Translations under genes and position numbers: made by a program
Notes under the pieces: model-generated
Seen by the model: only the letters and a program-made list of their open reading frames with translations
Databases searched by the model: none
Told to the model about the DNA's origin: nothing
Shown here: piece by piece, positions 10,682 through 22,855 of the stretch
Numbering within the stretch: the stretch's first letter is position 1
Layout of the letters: each line of letters begins with the position of its first letter
Assembly: GCA_000711775.1 (NCBI GenBank)
Contig: ARYC01000220.1
Location: forward strand, 1-64,000
Length of the DNA: 64,000 bases
From: Oxytricha trifallax
Taxonomy: Eukaryota; Ciliophora; Spirotrichea; Sporadotrichida; Oxytrichidae
Direction: 5' to 3'

Positions 10682-12407
10682 CTGTATTAATGGAAAAATT
10701 TAATTTATTTTCAATAGACTTTACCTAATTTTTATTTTTTACTTTATCCTAAGATTGCTAATATACCTCTACCTAATTTCCTAAAAGGGGAGGTTATTCA
10801 ATTTATGGAAGTCAATTTTTCTATGACGAATTATATTTGATATAAATTTTTTATGTTTTTTCATATATTGATAAATATTCAATAATTATATTTTTTATTA
10901 ATATATTCTTGTATTTAAAAGAGCAGCGAGTCCCACTATTACTTTATAATATTAAATGAGTAAACTTTAACAGGGAATTTAAATTAATTAAAGCTAATTA
11001 TTTTTGAATAATATTTTTCGAACAATTTATTAGATATATAAAATTAACTTTTTAAAATCATCATTATAAAATACATCCATTAACTTTTGTTTTTTTTATC
11101 TTTTTCTTATCAACTCTAAAACATGTTAATTACCTACAAATTATATATGTTTGAATAATAATTAGTTAGAATTTAATTTAAGCACTTTTAACGCAGATAT
11201 CTATAGAACTGTCTTTATTTAATTCAATATTTTCGATATATTTTTATTTAATATTTTTATATTATCTTTACTTACTTATATTCAGGAATAACAAAAATTC
11301 TTTAAGTTTTTGGTAGCTCAAAAAAATCTATTATATATGATAAATAAAAAAGAAAAATAGAAGATTATAACAATTTGATTAAGATTAAAATGAATACTTT
11401 TAATGGCGAGAAAGATGGGTGCCTTTTTTTATTTTTAGCAATTATTTTAGCAGAAATGTTGATATTATTCATATTGATAACTCTAAAAGATATGAATAAA
11501 TATATCAACATTAATTAATATTTTCTTTAGAATATTTAAACATTTATGCTAAAAATACAAGACTGTAATCATTAATTTTAAACGAAAAACGAAAAAAACT
11601 ATTAAAAATAACTTTCTAGCATGAAGGTTATCAAAAATATAAATATATTATCTAGATATAAAAATTAATTAAATTTAGATTTTAAAGTTAAGACTGAAAA
11701 TATATGAAACTATAATAATCACTTAACTTAAACTTTAAAAATGAGACCAGAAGTATGCTAATTTTTTGAAGGATGTAACCTTAAATTATAGAATAAAAAT
11801 CACATTTTATATGAATTGAACGCAAAAATATTTTTTTTATAATTAAATTTAATCAATCGCATTCCCTCAAAATATTTTTCTTTAAATAATTTTGATGATA
11901 TGTCTTGCTTTTAATTACAAACTCAAGGCAAAATAATTTATTAAAATTTATATGAATTATGAATTATATAACATAAAAAAATCAAAAATAAGATTTATAT
12001 CTTAAACTAAAAAATGTTAAGCAAATTTTAAAAACATTAATCAAAAAAAATATTTATCTATTTGGATTAATTTTTATTAACAATTGTTGAATATATACAT
12101 AATTTAGCTTTTAAACATTTTTCTGGTTTTTACACTTAAATCAATTATAATTCTACAATAATAAATTTTATACTAATTAGCATAAAATGATTATAATATT
12201 TGTTCATAATTTTCTTTTATAATATTTTAAAGCGTTATTCCTTCAATTATTCTATTTAAACTTTATCAAGTTTTATTACTAGTTTTCTATCATTTTCAAT
12301 AAAGTAAGAAGTTATTGCCGTTTATGATACTTAAAAAAAATAAAATAATTAACAGTTTCATTTTCTTAGTATGTTTTAAGCTTTGATGTATCAATACTAG
12401 CAAAATA
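10682..12407. other. AT-rich stretch, start of paralogous block A
   Basis: Mostly low-complexity AT sequence. Two short minus-strand coding-like pieces match block B. At about 10905-10950 a hydrophobic run (VIVGLAALL) matches VIEGLTALLIL near 48.93 kb. At about 12220-12300 the piece RKLVIKLDKVQ matches RKIVIKLDKVQ near 50.55 kb. Nothing else is recognised. Confidence 0.5.
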
Positions 12408-12777
12408 TTTTAGGAATTCATTTGATTTTGGAAACATACCATGATTAAATTAATATCTTGGCAGTTAACCTTCTGGATTCCAAGACAATATTGTACATGT
12501 TCGACAAAGAATTTAAAATCAGCTGGATTTTAGTATTCGCAGTACCCTTCTATTATCTCGCAGAAGCGATAACTTTACTTTAATTTTGGGTGATTTTATT
12601 GTTGATTTTGTTTTTAAATTAAAGTAAAGTTATCGAAGGGTACTGCGAATAGTAAAATCCAGCTGATTTTAAATTCTTTGTCGAACATGTACAATATTGT
12701 CTTGGAATCCAGAAGGTTAACTGCCAAGATATTAATTTAATCATGATATGTTTCCAAAATCAAATGAATTCCTACAG
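12408..12777. mobile_element. Palindromic element of the TTGTAGGAAT family (370 bp)
   Basis: Nearly perfect inverted repeat with tips TTTTAGGAATTCATTTGATT and its complement, TA on both sides (12406-12407 and 12778-12779), and the family's subterminal GGCAGTTAAC motif near both ends. The arms meet at a short spacer near 12590. No coding capacity, so it is MITE-like. Confidence 0.85.
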
Positions 12778-12779
12778 TA

Positions 12780-13560
12780 TTATAATTTTTACATAATAAA
12801 ATAATATAGATTGATAATTTTATACTAACTGCATCGTCAAAAAATACTTCTAGAGAATCAGATCCCAAGCCAAAATCAGCAACACTTACAATTAAAATTA
12901 ATGGTGTTTGCTGTTAGTTATAAGATAGTTAGAAGTAAGCCTAAGATATTGGTAAAAATCTGCTTTAAACATCTTATGATATATCTGCGTATCCATGTTA
13001 AAATTCTGTATTATTGGAGTACGAAAAAATAATCTTAATTTGTTCAATCCCTTTTTAAAGTTAATGACTTTCAAAATTTAAGCTAATAAATCATTATAAA
13101 AGTTAAATTTATTATTTATATAATAAAAAATAAATATTTTTATTTTAATGACGTGGAAGAATTATGCCACTATCTTTATAAATTATTATAGAATTAAATA
13201 CTAATGTTGAAAGCGATTGTTTCTCCAGTTTTAATTGGATATTTTGGTTTTAAAATTAGTTAAACTTTAGTTAAATATTGAAGAAAATATTGAAAAAATA
13301 ACAAATAAATTAATAAAGAACTATAATTGTTGTATTTATAATGATTTAAGAATATGCCTAATAATACAATTTAAATTATTTATACGTAAAATTAGCCACT
13401 AATAATCTATTTCTAATTTTATTTTACTCAAATGCTAATCCTTTTCACTAAACTTAAATATGGGTTTTAAGTTTTTAAACCAGCAGACTTGTATGAAGAA
13501 TTGAAATCTAGAGTTCCAAAACTAAAAGCTTCAGTCACAATCCAATCATTTGGGAATTAA
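12780..13560 (-). pseudogene. Unrecognised host-type gene in block A, exon remnants
   Basis: Minus-strand pieces align with block B. ADFGLGSDSLEVFFDDA (near 12850) matches ADIALGSDLLEIFLDNA. A GYADIS-like piece (near 12975) matches GFGDISKDVQSRIL. WNSRFQFFIQVCW (near 13500) matches WDSVYQFFIQAWKPEK. The intervals between pieces are AT-rich and intron-like. In-frame TGA codons and frame changes suggest the A copy is decayed. The family is not recognised. Further exons of the same gene appear near 16.06 kb and at 23.3-25.0 kb. Confidence 0.5.
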
Positions 13561-14049
13561 ATAGTTGTCTAGAAATAAAATATAAATTATAAAATTAAAT
13601 AAAATTCAAATCAAATCAAATATTAAATAATTTTTCTTTTATAAGATTTAATTATAGTTATATTTTATTTAAAAATATAATTAATTTATTAGCAAGTTAT
13701 TAGAAGCAGTATATAAGTATTCTAAAATTACTTATAAAATCACTATTTAATATTGAAGAGAAGTATCATCTCAGTATGTTAATTATAATGAACTAATATG
13801 GTTTTAATGAAAAAAAAACCATTTAAAATCACTGTTTTATCCGATGATTTTTGGAGATTAAAGAGATCACTTAATAAAAGGGTTGGTATTAATTCTCCTA
13901 TTGTTTTCACCACAGCTGGCAAAGAAGTGTATGTCATTTCACTAATGTAGATTCTTTACACTAACTTCCAATCTCTTAATTACATAATTAGTTAAAATTA
14001 AAAGTGATAATTTGGTTCATAAATAGAAGAAATACTCAAGAATTTTTAT
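13561..14049. other. AT-rich, no gene seen
   Basis: Only AT-rich sequence with short homopolymer runs. No convincing frame or repeat structure. Confidence 0.5.
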
Positions 14050-14051
14050 TA

Positions 14052-15224
14052 AGGTATAATTTTTTGAGAATAAATGAATTTTTTATTAATATAGATTGAT
14101 GATTAATTAAGTTTTTAATAAGTCTTAAAATATAAGCAAAAAGTGAATATAAGAGGATTTAAGAGGAAAGTAAAATACAAATATTTAAAAAAGTTATTGC
14201 TAAAAAAAAAAAAGATATTCTGAGTCATTAAATGAGCGCATGAGCGCTCATGCGCTTATAAAATAAAAATTTAGCCAATATCAAAGGAATTTTGTCTTAA
14301 TTTCGATTCTTAAAAGAGAATCCACTCTGTTGAATAATGCCCTATTTTTAATAAATTATTAAAGAATTATATAAATTTTAGTATTATAGTTTTAATTTTT
14401 AATTAAAACTATAATATATTAAACCTAACATGATTTCTCTATAGAGAATTAATTTCTGAGGTAACTTTTTAATTTAATAAATAGCGAAAATTTAATAATT
14501 ACTAAAATTTATATAATTTGTGAATTAGAGAAATTAAATAAAAGAGATTAAAATTTAATTGGAGATCTCTAATATATTAAACATTCTCAACTAAAGGTAA
14601 TCATTAATACTTACTATCTTTTTTATATCAAATAGGAACCCACCTTAAAGATGGGGATAGAAATTCTTTTTTTTTTAGAAATTTTTCTATCTTTTTTTTT
14701 CCCTATTATTTTTCCATAAACTTATTAGGGCCAGTTTGTGAAAATTTTTTACATCAGAAATGTAGGCATTCGGGGACCGACTGAAAGGTTTTCCTATATG
14801 TGATTCCCAAAAAATTTTTTTTTTCTTGCTCCATTAGTCCACTGGTCCTGACCCCCCTCGTTGCTCGCTTCGCTCGCAATTGATAGTAAGTATTAATAAA
14901 TTTATATAATTCTTTAATAATTTATTAAAAATAGGGCATTATTCAACAGAGTGGATTCTCTTTTAAGAATCGAAATTAAGACAAAATTCCTTTGATATTG
15001 GCTAAATTTTTATTTTATAAGCGCATGAGCGCTCATGCGCTCATTTAATGACTCAGAATATCTTTTTTTTTTTTAGCAATAACTTTTTTAAATATTTGTA
15101 TTTTACTTTCCTCTTAAATCCTCTTATATTCACTTTTTGCTTATATTTTAAGACTTATTAAAAACTTAATTAATCATCAATCTATATTAATAAAAAATTC
15201 ATTTATTCTCAAAAAATTATACCT
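14052..15224. mobile_element. Foldback element with AGGTATAATTTTTTGAG tips (1,173 bp)
   Basis: Inverted arms of about 400 bp run inward from AGGTATAATTTTTTGAG, flanked by TA (14050-14051 and 15225-15226). Each arm contains the self-complementary run GCGCATGAGCGCTCATGCGC. The centre (14580-14890) holds a more GC-rich piece with 'cctgacccccctcg', perhaps the remnant of a nested TTCTGACC-type element. The arm interior resembles 1097-1472 in the giant palindrome. No gene found. Confidence 0.8.
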
Positions 15225-16365
15225 TAACAGGGTATATTAATGCAGATCATATTCAATTACTTGCTTCTATTAAGGCGAACTTTAAAACATTTAAAAATCA
15301 TCTTGCCTAATTCTAAAGAAAGGTTTATTAGAAATTTATAGGTCTTTATTCAGTTCTCCCCTCTAACATTTTATATTAAAATCTATACAATTATTAAATT
15401 TTTAATCAATTAAATAAGTTATTTATTATGAGTACTTACCTAAGTGATTTACTAACTAACATAGTAATATTATGAGTATAAAATATATTTTTAAAAAAAT
15501 TAAAACATTTTATAAATTTTTAATTATGCACATAATTTTTTCTTCAAACTATAATAATATATTATCATAATTCTTAGCATTAACGCAAAATTAAAAAAAT
15601 AATTTTATCTCGGTATTTCATGATTTATTAATTTTATTTAAAGTAAAAAAATCATAAATAAAAAAGTTAAGCTATGATTTATATATAGTATTAATAAAAA
15701 ATTAATGTACAAAATCATTAAATAAAAAGGGAAAAATCAATCAATCATTAAATAATATTACAAAAAAACATTAACCTATTTACTTAATTATTTAAGATTT
15801 ACATATATTGTTTTTAGCCATAGAGAGAAAAAATAAATTTAATAAATTTTAGCAACCATAAATTAATATTTATATAATAAAATCTCATTAAATTTACAAA
15901 TATGTTAATAAATAATAAGTTTAAGTAATTTGGAAAAAATATAAATTACTTTACATGAAAAAAGTTGAATTTTATAAATATAAAAATTGAAATATTTGAC
16001 GTAATTTAAGACTTATCGTAAATTAATTAATTAACTTAATAGAAATAAATAAAATCTAGCTGTTGCTTGGTACATCAACATTAGTTGTCATTCATTAAAT
16101 AATAAATGAAAAATATAAAGAAAATTAATAAATTGAATACCCAAAAATTAATCTTTTAAAAGTCTTATTTTACAAAATGTAAAAAAAATTTCAGTAAATT
16201 GAATATTATACTAATTAATTAATTATATTATCAAAAATATTTTTTTAAATATATATTATCAAATCATTTTAATAATAATAGATTTTTCAATTATTCTTCA
16301 ACATTATATATAAATAAATATATTATTTTTTAATTTATTTGTATTTGACTTAATTTATTTATATT
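15225..16365. other. AT-rich part of block A with one short exon-like piece
   Basis: Near 16058-16100 (minus) a short piece (TTNVDVPSNSQ) matches block B near 53.21 kb (ITYVQVPSNSQ). The rest is low-complexity AT sequence. Confidence 0.4.
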
Positions 16366-17109
16366 TTCTGACCGACACCCAACCCCCTCTACCCTCCTTC
16401 TTGGTAGTAAACTTCCCCGTACACCCCCTAAAAAACCCCAATTCATATATATATAAAATTTTTACCTAAGGTTTTGAAATTGTGTTATTTTTCTTACATC
16501 TCGGAACTAAAAATATATAATAACATTTTTTTTAATATTACATGACTTGGTCTGCTTTTTAATATTAAGTTATTGAAATTTCAATCCAAAATTTAAATTT
16601 TTGTTTATAATATTTTGCTATACTATAAAATTATCTTATTATATAAAAAAAAAAATTTTAGTCTTTAACATCGCAAAAAGAGCAAGATAGAAGATTTCTC
16701 TAATTCTAACAAGTAAATAAACTATGCGGTAGTGGAATATAAATAATTTTTACACTAAATTTAATGAATAAAAGAGACATAAGATAACAAAAATAAAGCT
16801 CTTTTAATAAAATTACTTCGATTTAATTAAATATGAAAAGGCTCAAAATAAATTCATAAAAATGTAAATCATTAAATTAAGGATGTTTAATTTGTAAGCA
16901 TTAATTCAATTTTAAATATTATCAAAATACAATTAAATTGGGAAAATAAGATAAATTAATTAATAATTCGTATTTTAAATGTATTAACTGCCACTAAATA
17001 CATAAGCTTGTAGATCAATTTGAGAGTGGACACTTACCGTTATGTTACTGAGAGCACACCGTTTCTTCAACATATCATGCTCTTAAGATTTTCGGTACTG
17101 ATCTGTGAC

Positions 17110-17230
17110 TTGACCGATTTACCAATTTGATCGATTTGACCGTATACTCTTTTGGTCAAATGAGTCAACTTAATTAGTCTAATTAAATTAATTAAATATT
17201 CATATACTGAGATTTGACCGATTTGACCGT
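17110..17230. repeat. 9-bp iteron-like repeats (TTTGACCGA) in the helicase element arm
   Basis: Repeats of TTGACCGAT/TTTGACCGA occur at about 17110-17150, and as an exact tandem pair at 17213-17221 and 17222-17230, with inverted copies (GGTCAAATGAGTCAA) alongside. The other arm (about 17760-17910) mirrors them. Tandem 8-12-bp repeats next to a Rep-type helicase gene are typical of replication-initiator binding sites; that reading is inferred. Confidence 0.7.
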
Positions 17231-17337
17231 ATACAGTTTTTGGTCAAATGAGTCAAATAAGTGAACTTAAGTATTTAATTATATTAAAAGATTTAAATAT
17301 ATGAAACATAAAAATGGCAAACAGCATTCCCTCACTG

Positions 17338-17720
17338 CTACGAGTTCTCCGTGATAAGATCATTGTTCAGTTCATCTTCAGGCATCCCGCTCAGTTCTCT
17401 GCTCACCTTCGTCTCCTGGGAGTATTGTGGTACGGCACCCTCTTCTTCTAACAGTGTCAGAATGTACTTAGGCAAGTCTGTGGCATCGAAGGGGAATTTG
17501 TTCTCTGAGCTCTTCCAGACATTACTCAGGTCAATCAAATAGCACCGGGTCTCAAATGCCTATCTATCGATCTTCTGAAGCTTTTTAAAGGCAAAGAGTT
17601 AGTAGTTTTTACGACTATACTGTTTACATATTCTAAAGAGACATCCCCATTCTTTACTTTTGTGGAGTAGCCACTCCTCTCTAGCAATCTTTTCATTTTA
17701 GCAGTAATTATAATATTTAA
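17338..17720 (-). pseudogene. Rep-type SF3 helicase fossil, C-terminal part only
   Basis: The minus strand encodes KMKRLLERSGYSTKV, then the SF3 motif C region (VKTTN), then AFETRCYLIDLSNVW and an acidic tail. It is clearly homologous to the gene at 60586-61181 (MKRLLEGQGYSTEA, VITTN, AFQTRCHLIDLTNV). The Walker A/B half is missing. SF3 helicases of this type occur in Rep proteins of single-stranded-DNA viruses and related replicons. A broken, old copy. Confidence 0.7.
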
Positions 17721-18560
17721 ATCTTTTAATATAATTAAATACTTAAGTTCACTTATTTGACTCATTTGACAAAAAACTGTATACGGTCAAATCGGTCAAA
17801 TCTCAGTATATGAATATTTAATTAATTTAATTAGACTAATTAAGTTGACTCATTTGACCAAAAAGAGTAAAACAGTCAAATCGATCAAATCAGTCAAATC
17901 GGTCAAGTCACAGATCAGTACCGAAAATCGTAAGAGCATGAGATATTGAAGAAACGGTGTGATCTCAGTAACATAACGGTAAGTGTCCCCTCTCAAATTT
18001 GATCTACAAGCTTATGTATTTAGTGGCAGTTAATACATTTAAAATACGAATTATTAATTAATTTATCTTATTTTCCCAATTTAATTGTATTTTGATAAAT
18101 AATGAAAAAATATGTTACAATTAAAGAATTTAGCTTAGCTTAAAACTCTTTATAAAGTGATTAAGAAGAATCAAAATAAAAATAAAATTATAAAAATTAA
18201 TCAGACGATTTTACTAACGATAATTTCAATTAATTGTTTAAAGATATAAACGGTAATTGTATGTTTAGAGCATTTTGTTTGGCATGAAAATATCATGTCA
18301 ATCAATTCCATTTATAAAGGCAAATTGTAGTCGGTTATATCATTTATTAAAGTCATATATATGAATCTATAATTTTAAGAAACTAAATTAAATTTCGATC
18401 AAAATTTAAATAGAAATAGATAAAATAAAAATGAATATCATTCATTTAAATGAAAGAAATTAGCTATATTTTAAAAACACAAATAAATATATATATACAG
18501 ATATAGAAGGAGAACCAATTGATATAATTAACAAAGATAAATCCTAGAATTTAAGATATA

Positions 18561-20054
18561 TTCTGACCGAGACCCCCCTCCCCCCCATAAAAAATATGAC
18601 CCTCCCCCTCCCCCCCTTATAATAAATTTTTTCAAATTATATGAAAAACATATTCTAATGCTTTGAATAATGATCTATCTAAAAAAAAATCTTGACCTGC
18701 GGACAGCTACTGTTATTTATTATTATATTTGATGAGCTTCACTACGTCCGTCGACTTTTTTTATACATGCTTGTATAGGAAAATATTACAAATGAATTTT
18801 ATTTTTGAGTGTTATTTTAATTTTTATTATATCTATTAACATAAACGAACCCAATTTCTATTTAATTATTTTTTATATCTACAATCGTCTTTATTGAGCA
18901 TAATACTTTAAAATTATATAATAAACATTTACACTTTTGTAAATATTTGTCTTATCATATCTTAATTAATTATAAAATCATTTTTAAATAGTTTATGAGA
19001 AAATTTTTAATTAAATTATTTTATACAAGTTTGAATTTTTAATTCAATGAGTTCATTTTATATTTTAGTAAGATAGCTTAGCAATTTCATTAACACACTC
19101 TTAATTAAATTCATTTTTTAAAATTTATATAAAGTACTTCATTTTTAGGGTCCATACACAACTCATCTCATCAAAAATTATAATTCTTCTTTATCTTATT
19201 TTGGATAAAATCAGTTACAAATACTAACTCTAAATTTTTAAGATTATACAAATCCTCAAACTTATAGAAAAAATAAGCCTTATCTATTAATCATTATTTA
19301 ATACTTACACGTTTTTTTTTCTGTTCAATTCTAAATAAACTTAATATGTTTTATACATGATTTAAAAACTTTATTTGGAAAGATAATGAGAGATTTTTGA
19401 CTATTTTTTCAAACTGAACAAACTCTAATCTATAGAGCTACTATTGTTTCCTAAATCTTAATTCTATTATTTTTTTCTTGTGATATTTTGAGAAATTGAA
19501 CTTATAAAATTATCAATGAATTTAAAAAATAAAAATCTTTGATAAAAGGTATAATTATATTTATATTAAATGATTAATAAAATTAATCTACTATTGTTAA
19601 TCATTAAAATATTAAATAAAATAATTAGATATTGTTTAATTTTTTAATATATTATTTTCATAATTAATAAAGATATGATAAGACAAATATTTACAAAAGT
19701 GTAAATGTTTATTATATAATTTTAAAGTATTATGCTCAATAAAGACGATTGTAGATATAAAAAATAATTAAATAGAAATTGGGTTCGTTTATGTTAATAG
19801 ATATAATAAAAATTAAAATAACACTCAAAAATAAAATTCATTTGTAATATTTTCCTATACAAGCATGTATAAAAAAAGTCGACGGACGTAGTGAAGCTCA
19901 TCAAATATAATAATAAATAACAGTAGCTGCCCGCAGGTCAAGATTTTTTTTTAGATAGATCATGATTCAAAGCATAAGAATATGTTTTTCATATAATTTG
20001 AAAAAATTTTATTATAAAGGGGGGGGAGGGGGTAGGGGGGGGTCTCGGTCAGAA
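18561..20054. mobile_element. Foldback element with TTCTGACCGAGACCCCC tips (1,494 bp)
   Basis: Inverted arms of about 430 bp or more start TTCTGACCGAGACCCCCC, followed by long C-runs (G-runs at the right end), then share CTTGACCTGCGGACAGCTAC and, further in, the sequence around 18842-18925. AGATATA flanks both sides (18554-18560 and 20056-20062, with one extra C on the right), a possible 7-bp target duplication. The central 600 bp is AT-rich with no recognised gene. The tips are shared with 1473-6227 and resemble those of 16366-22855. Confidence 0.75.
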
Positions 20055-20479
20055 CAGATATATTATGAGAATTATTACAATTTAAAGTTATTAAAGAAAT
20101 ATCTCAAAATGTTTTCTAAAACTATTAAAAAGATATAAAAATATGAGTGGAAATAAAAGTTAATTTAAATAAAAATACTATTATAGAATTTTCTTAGATT
20201 AAAGTTGATAAAAAAGAATCTAAAGAAGAAAAACAAGCGTTGATATAAGAATAGGCCATGATAACAACAAATAATACCCTCCAGTTTATAATGATTTTAA
20301 ACAATACGAGTAAATTTAAAATATGGATAATTGAAAAGCAATCCAGAAAAAAATGAATTAAAAAATGATGTAGATAAATCTTTTAAATATAAAATTCATA
20401 AAGTAGTAGAAAAATATAAACCTTAACTAAGTGATGATTTTATAAGTAGTGATAACAGTTCAAGATTTACAACGAATGA

Positions 20480-21520
20480 TATGAATAATAGCAAGAATGA
20501 AAAAAATTTTATTCCATTTTATAATGATATATATTATGTTTTCTTATAAGGCACATGTTCCACAGTGAAAAAAGGACTTCACCTTAACAGAAGCAATTTT
20601 TATCTAGAAATTAAGCAAAATTTAAATTATTTTTATGGTATGGAAAAACTACTCAATAAATATATTTCAAACTGTTAAAAATGCAAGCGAAAATTCATTT
20701 AAGTATCAATGAAAAAAACAAAATTTTAGTATTTATACTTTTAAACCTAGAGAAAGAAAAAAAATTTATATAACTGACAAAAAGAACTTAAATGATTCTT
20801 TCCCTTATTTACTCTGCATAATACAATTGATCATTTTTTAAAATTTGCATAAGCATATCCATTAAAGAATTAACAAGCGACTTAGTAATATAGAAAATAG
20901 AATTATTTGTAATTTAATTTGGATTACCATAGATAATTTAACCAGATAATGGTAAAGAATTTGTTAGTATAAATTGACTGAATGTAATCATTAAAATATC
21001 AAGCATATAATATCCAGACCCTATAATTCAAGAGCTTAAGGATGTGCTGAGGCATTCAATAATACAATAAAAGATTGATTATAAAAATTAATAAAGAATA
21101 CTAAATAAGATCAATTTGAAATTAAATAAGCATTTAGAGATTTTCTTATTTTGTATAATAACAAAGATTATTCAACTATTAAATTTAAGCTTAAATAAAT
21201 TTAATAGTAGAAATGAAAAAATGCATGAATAAGTTAAATCAAACATGAATAAAAAAATTGAATAAAAATATGAAAAACTAAATAAGTTTGAACCAGGTGA
21301 ACTTTGTGTTTCTCTTTAACAAATAAAAATTATCAATAAAATTTTAATAAATAGGCTTTAGAAAATGAAAATTAGACATGGCTAATATGTTTATATGTGT
21401 TTTGTAGTTAAGAAGATTGACAAAATAATTTTATTCATTTAATTTGAAAATAAATCTTTTTTTAACAAAAGATTGAAATTAAATAAAGTATACAGGACTC
21501 TCTATACAAATTAAGTGCAT
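20480..21520 (+). pseudogene. Fossil retroviral-type (rve) integrase
   Basis: Plus-strand pieces follow integrase order: a zinc-finger-like cysteine pair (NCQKCKRK, about 20.67 kb), a core block with PDNGKEFV (about 20.95 kb), the block RPYNSRAQGCAEAFNNTIKD (about 21.02 kb) that holds the third catalytic residue in this family, and a C-terminal block with FEPGELC (about 21.29 kb). These are the marks of Gypsy-, Ginger- and Maverick-type integrases. The copy is broken in several places and old. It belongs to the 16366-22855 element. Confidence 0.65.
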
Positions 21521-21589
21521 ATCAAAAAATCAATTAAAATTAATTTCAAATTGAAACTACTTACATTTATTTAATTTAATAAATTGTTC

Positions 21590-22225
21590 GGGTAATGGCC
21601 CCCTGGGGGGGTTGTTAAAATATTTTTTCTTATATTTTTTAAATGCTCTAAAAATCATCATAACATCAAAGCAACATTAAATAACTCATTATGTAAGCAA
21701 TTAATGATCTATACAATGAAACAGTAGTAAGCCAAATTATAGTAACCTATCCCATTTACATCATAAAATACATTAGATTTTGAATTAATAATACTAGTTT
21801 TGTTTTTTATTTTATGTTTAATTTATTTTTAATTTCTCTTATTTATTTAATGAAGTCATTTAAAGCTTTTCCATTTGCATGAAGTGATTTTATGAATGTT
21901 ACCTTAAATATTTGTTGATCGAATGATTGTATTTTTCTCTTTTGGAAAAGCTTTAAATGACTTCATTAAATAAATAAGAGAAATTAAAAATAAATTAAAC
22001 ATAAAATAAAAAACAAAACTAGTATTATTAATTCAAAATCTAATGTATTTTATGATGTAAATGGGATAGGTTACTATAATTTGGCTTACTACTGTTTCAT
22101 TGTATAGATCATTAATTGCTTACATAATGAGTTATTTAATGTTGCTTTGATGTTATGATGATTTTTAGAGCATTTAAAAAATATAAGAAAAAATATTTTA
22201 ACAACCCCCCAGGGGGGCATTACCC
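21590..22225. mobile_element. Palindromic MITE with 8-bp target duplication (636 bp)
   Basis: Flanked by AATTGTTC on both sides (21582-21589 and 22226-22233). Tips GGGTAATGGCCCCCTGGGGG and near-complement. Arms are about 280 bp with a spacer near 21.9 kb. No coding sequence. An 8-bp duplication is typical of hAT and some other DNA transposon superfamilies; the tips alone do not settle which. Confidence 0.9.
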
Positions 22226-22855
22226 AATTGTTCATTTATTTTAATTGTTTAGGAATAAACTTAATGAGAAATTATAATTAAAGCAAAAAATATTTAATTT
22301 TATAAATTTATTTACAATAAATATTTATTTTTTATAAAAGAACATAAAATTAAGAATTACTTTGATATCTATATTATAAATAAAAAAAGAAAGATAATTT
22401 TGAGTTTATTTCGAACCTAAATTTTGAAATTACAAATCTTTTCAGTTAATCAGTAAGTAAATATAAAACTTTAAAGTCATTTATTAAGTTTTTAATAAAA
22501 GATAGTATTTTAATATTTTAATTATCTATAATTATTAAATTAAAAGTTAGTTTTTTAATGAAATAATAAATTTACTTTATTAGGCATAAAACAATTCTAA
22601 AATAAAAATTTTTTTTAAATATGAATTTATAATAAAATAAAATTTAATAATATATTTTAATATTATAAACAAAAAATTATATTTTTGGATTGAAATTTTA
22701 ATAACTTAATATTAAAAATTAGACTAAATTATGCAATATTTATAAATATTAGAGAGAACCTAAGGATAAAATTTTAATTGGAATAAGGATATTTTAGGGG
22801 TTACGGGAGAGGCACTATTAAGAAGAAGGGTAGGAGGGTGGGTTGTCTATTAGAA

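Larger units (their letters stand above)
16922..18095. mobile_element. Palindromic TTGTAGGAAT-family element carrying an SF3-helicase fossil (1,174 bp)
   Basis: Tips TCAAAATACAATTAAATTGG and complement, with TA on each side. The family motif TAACTGCCAC sits near both ends. The inverted arms (about 400 bp each) hold clustered 9-bp repeats of the type TTTGACCGA. The centre carries the C-terminal half of a Rep-type SF3 helicase gene on the minus strand. It sits inside the 16366-22855 element, so it is younger than that element. Confidence 0.8.
16366..22855. mobile_element. Fossil long-TIR element with retroviral-type integrase (Maverick/Polinton- or Ginger-like)
   Basis: The ends are inverted repeats of roughly 300 bp. 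They begin TTCTGACCGACACCCAACCC on the left; the right end reads out as GGGTTGTCTATTAGAA. Inside are a decayed rve-type integrase (about 20.48-21.52 kb) and three later insertions: the SF3-helicase element (16922-18095), a foldback (18561-20054) and a short palindromic element (21590-22225). Without these the element is about 3.2 kb. Long inverted ends plus an rve integrase fit Maverick/Polinton or Ginger-type elements better than an LTR element; no capsid or polymerase gene is seen. It is clearly broken and old. Confidence 0.55.
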
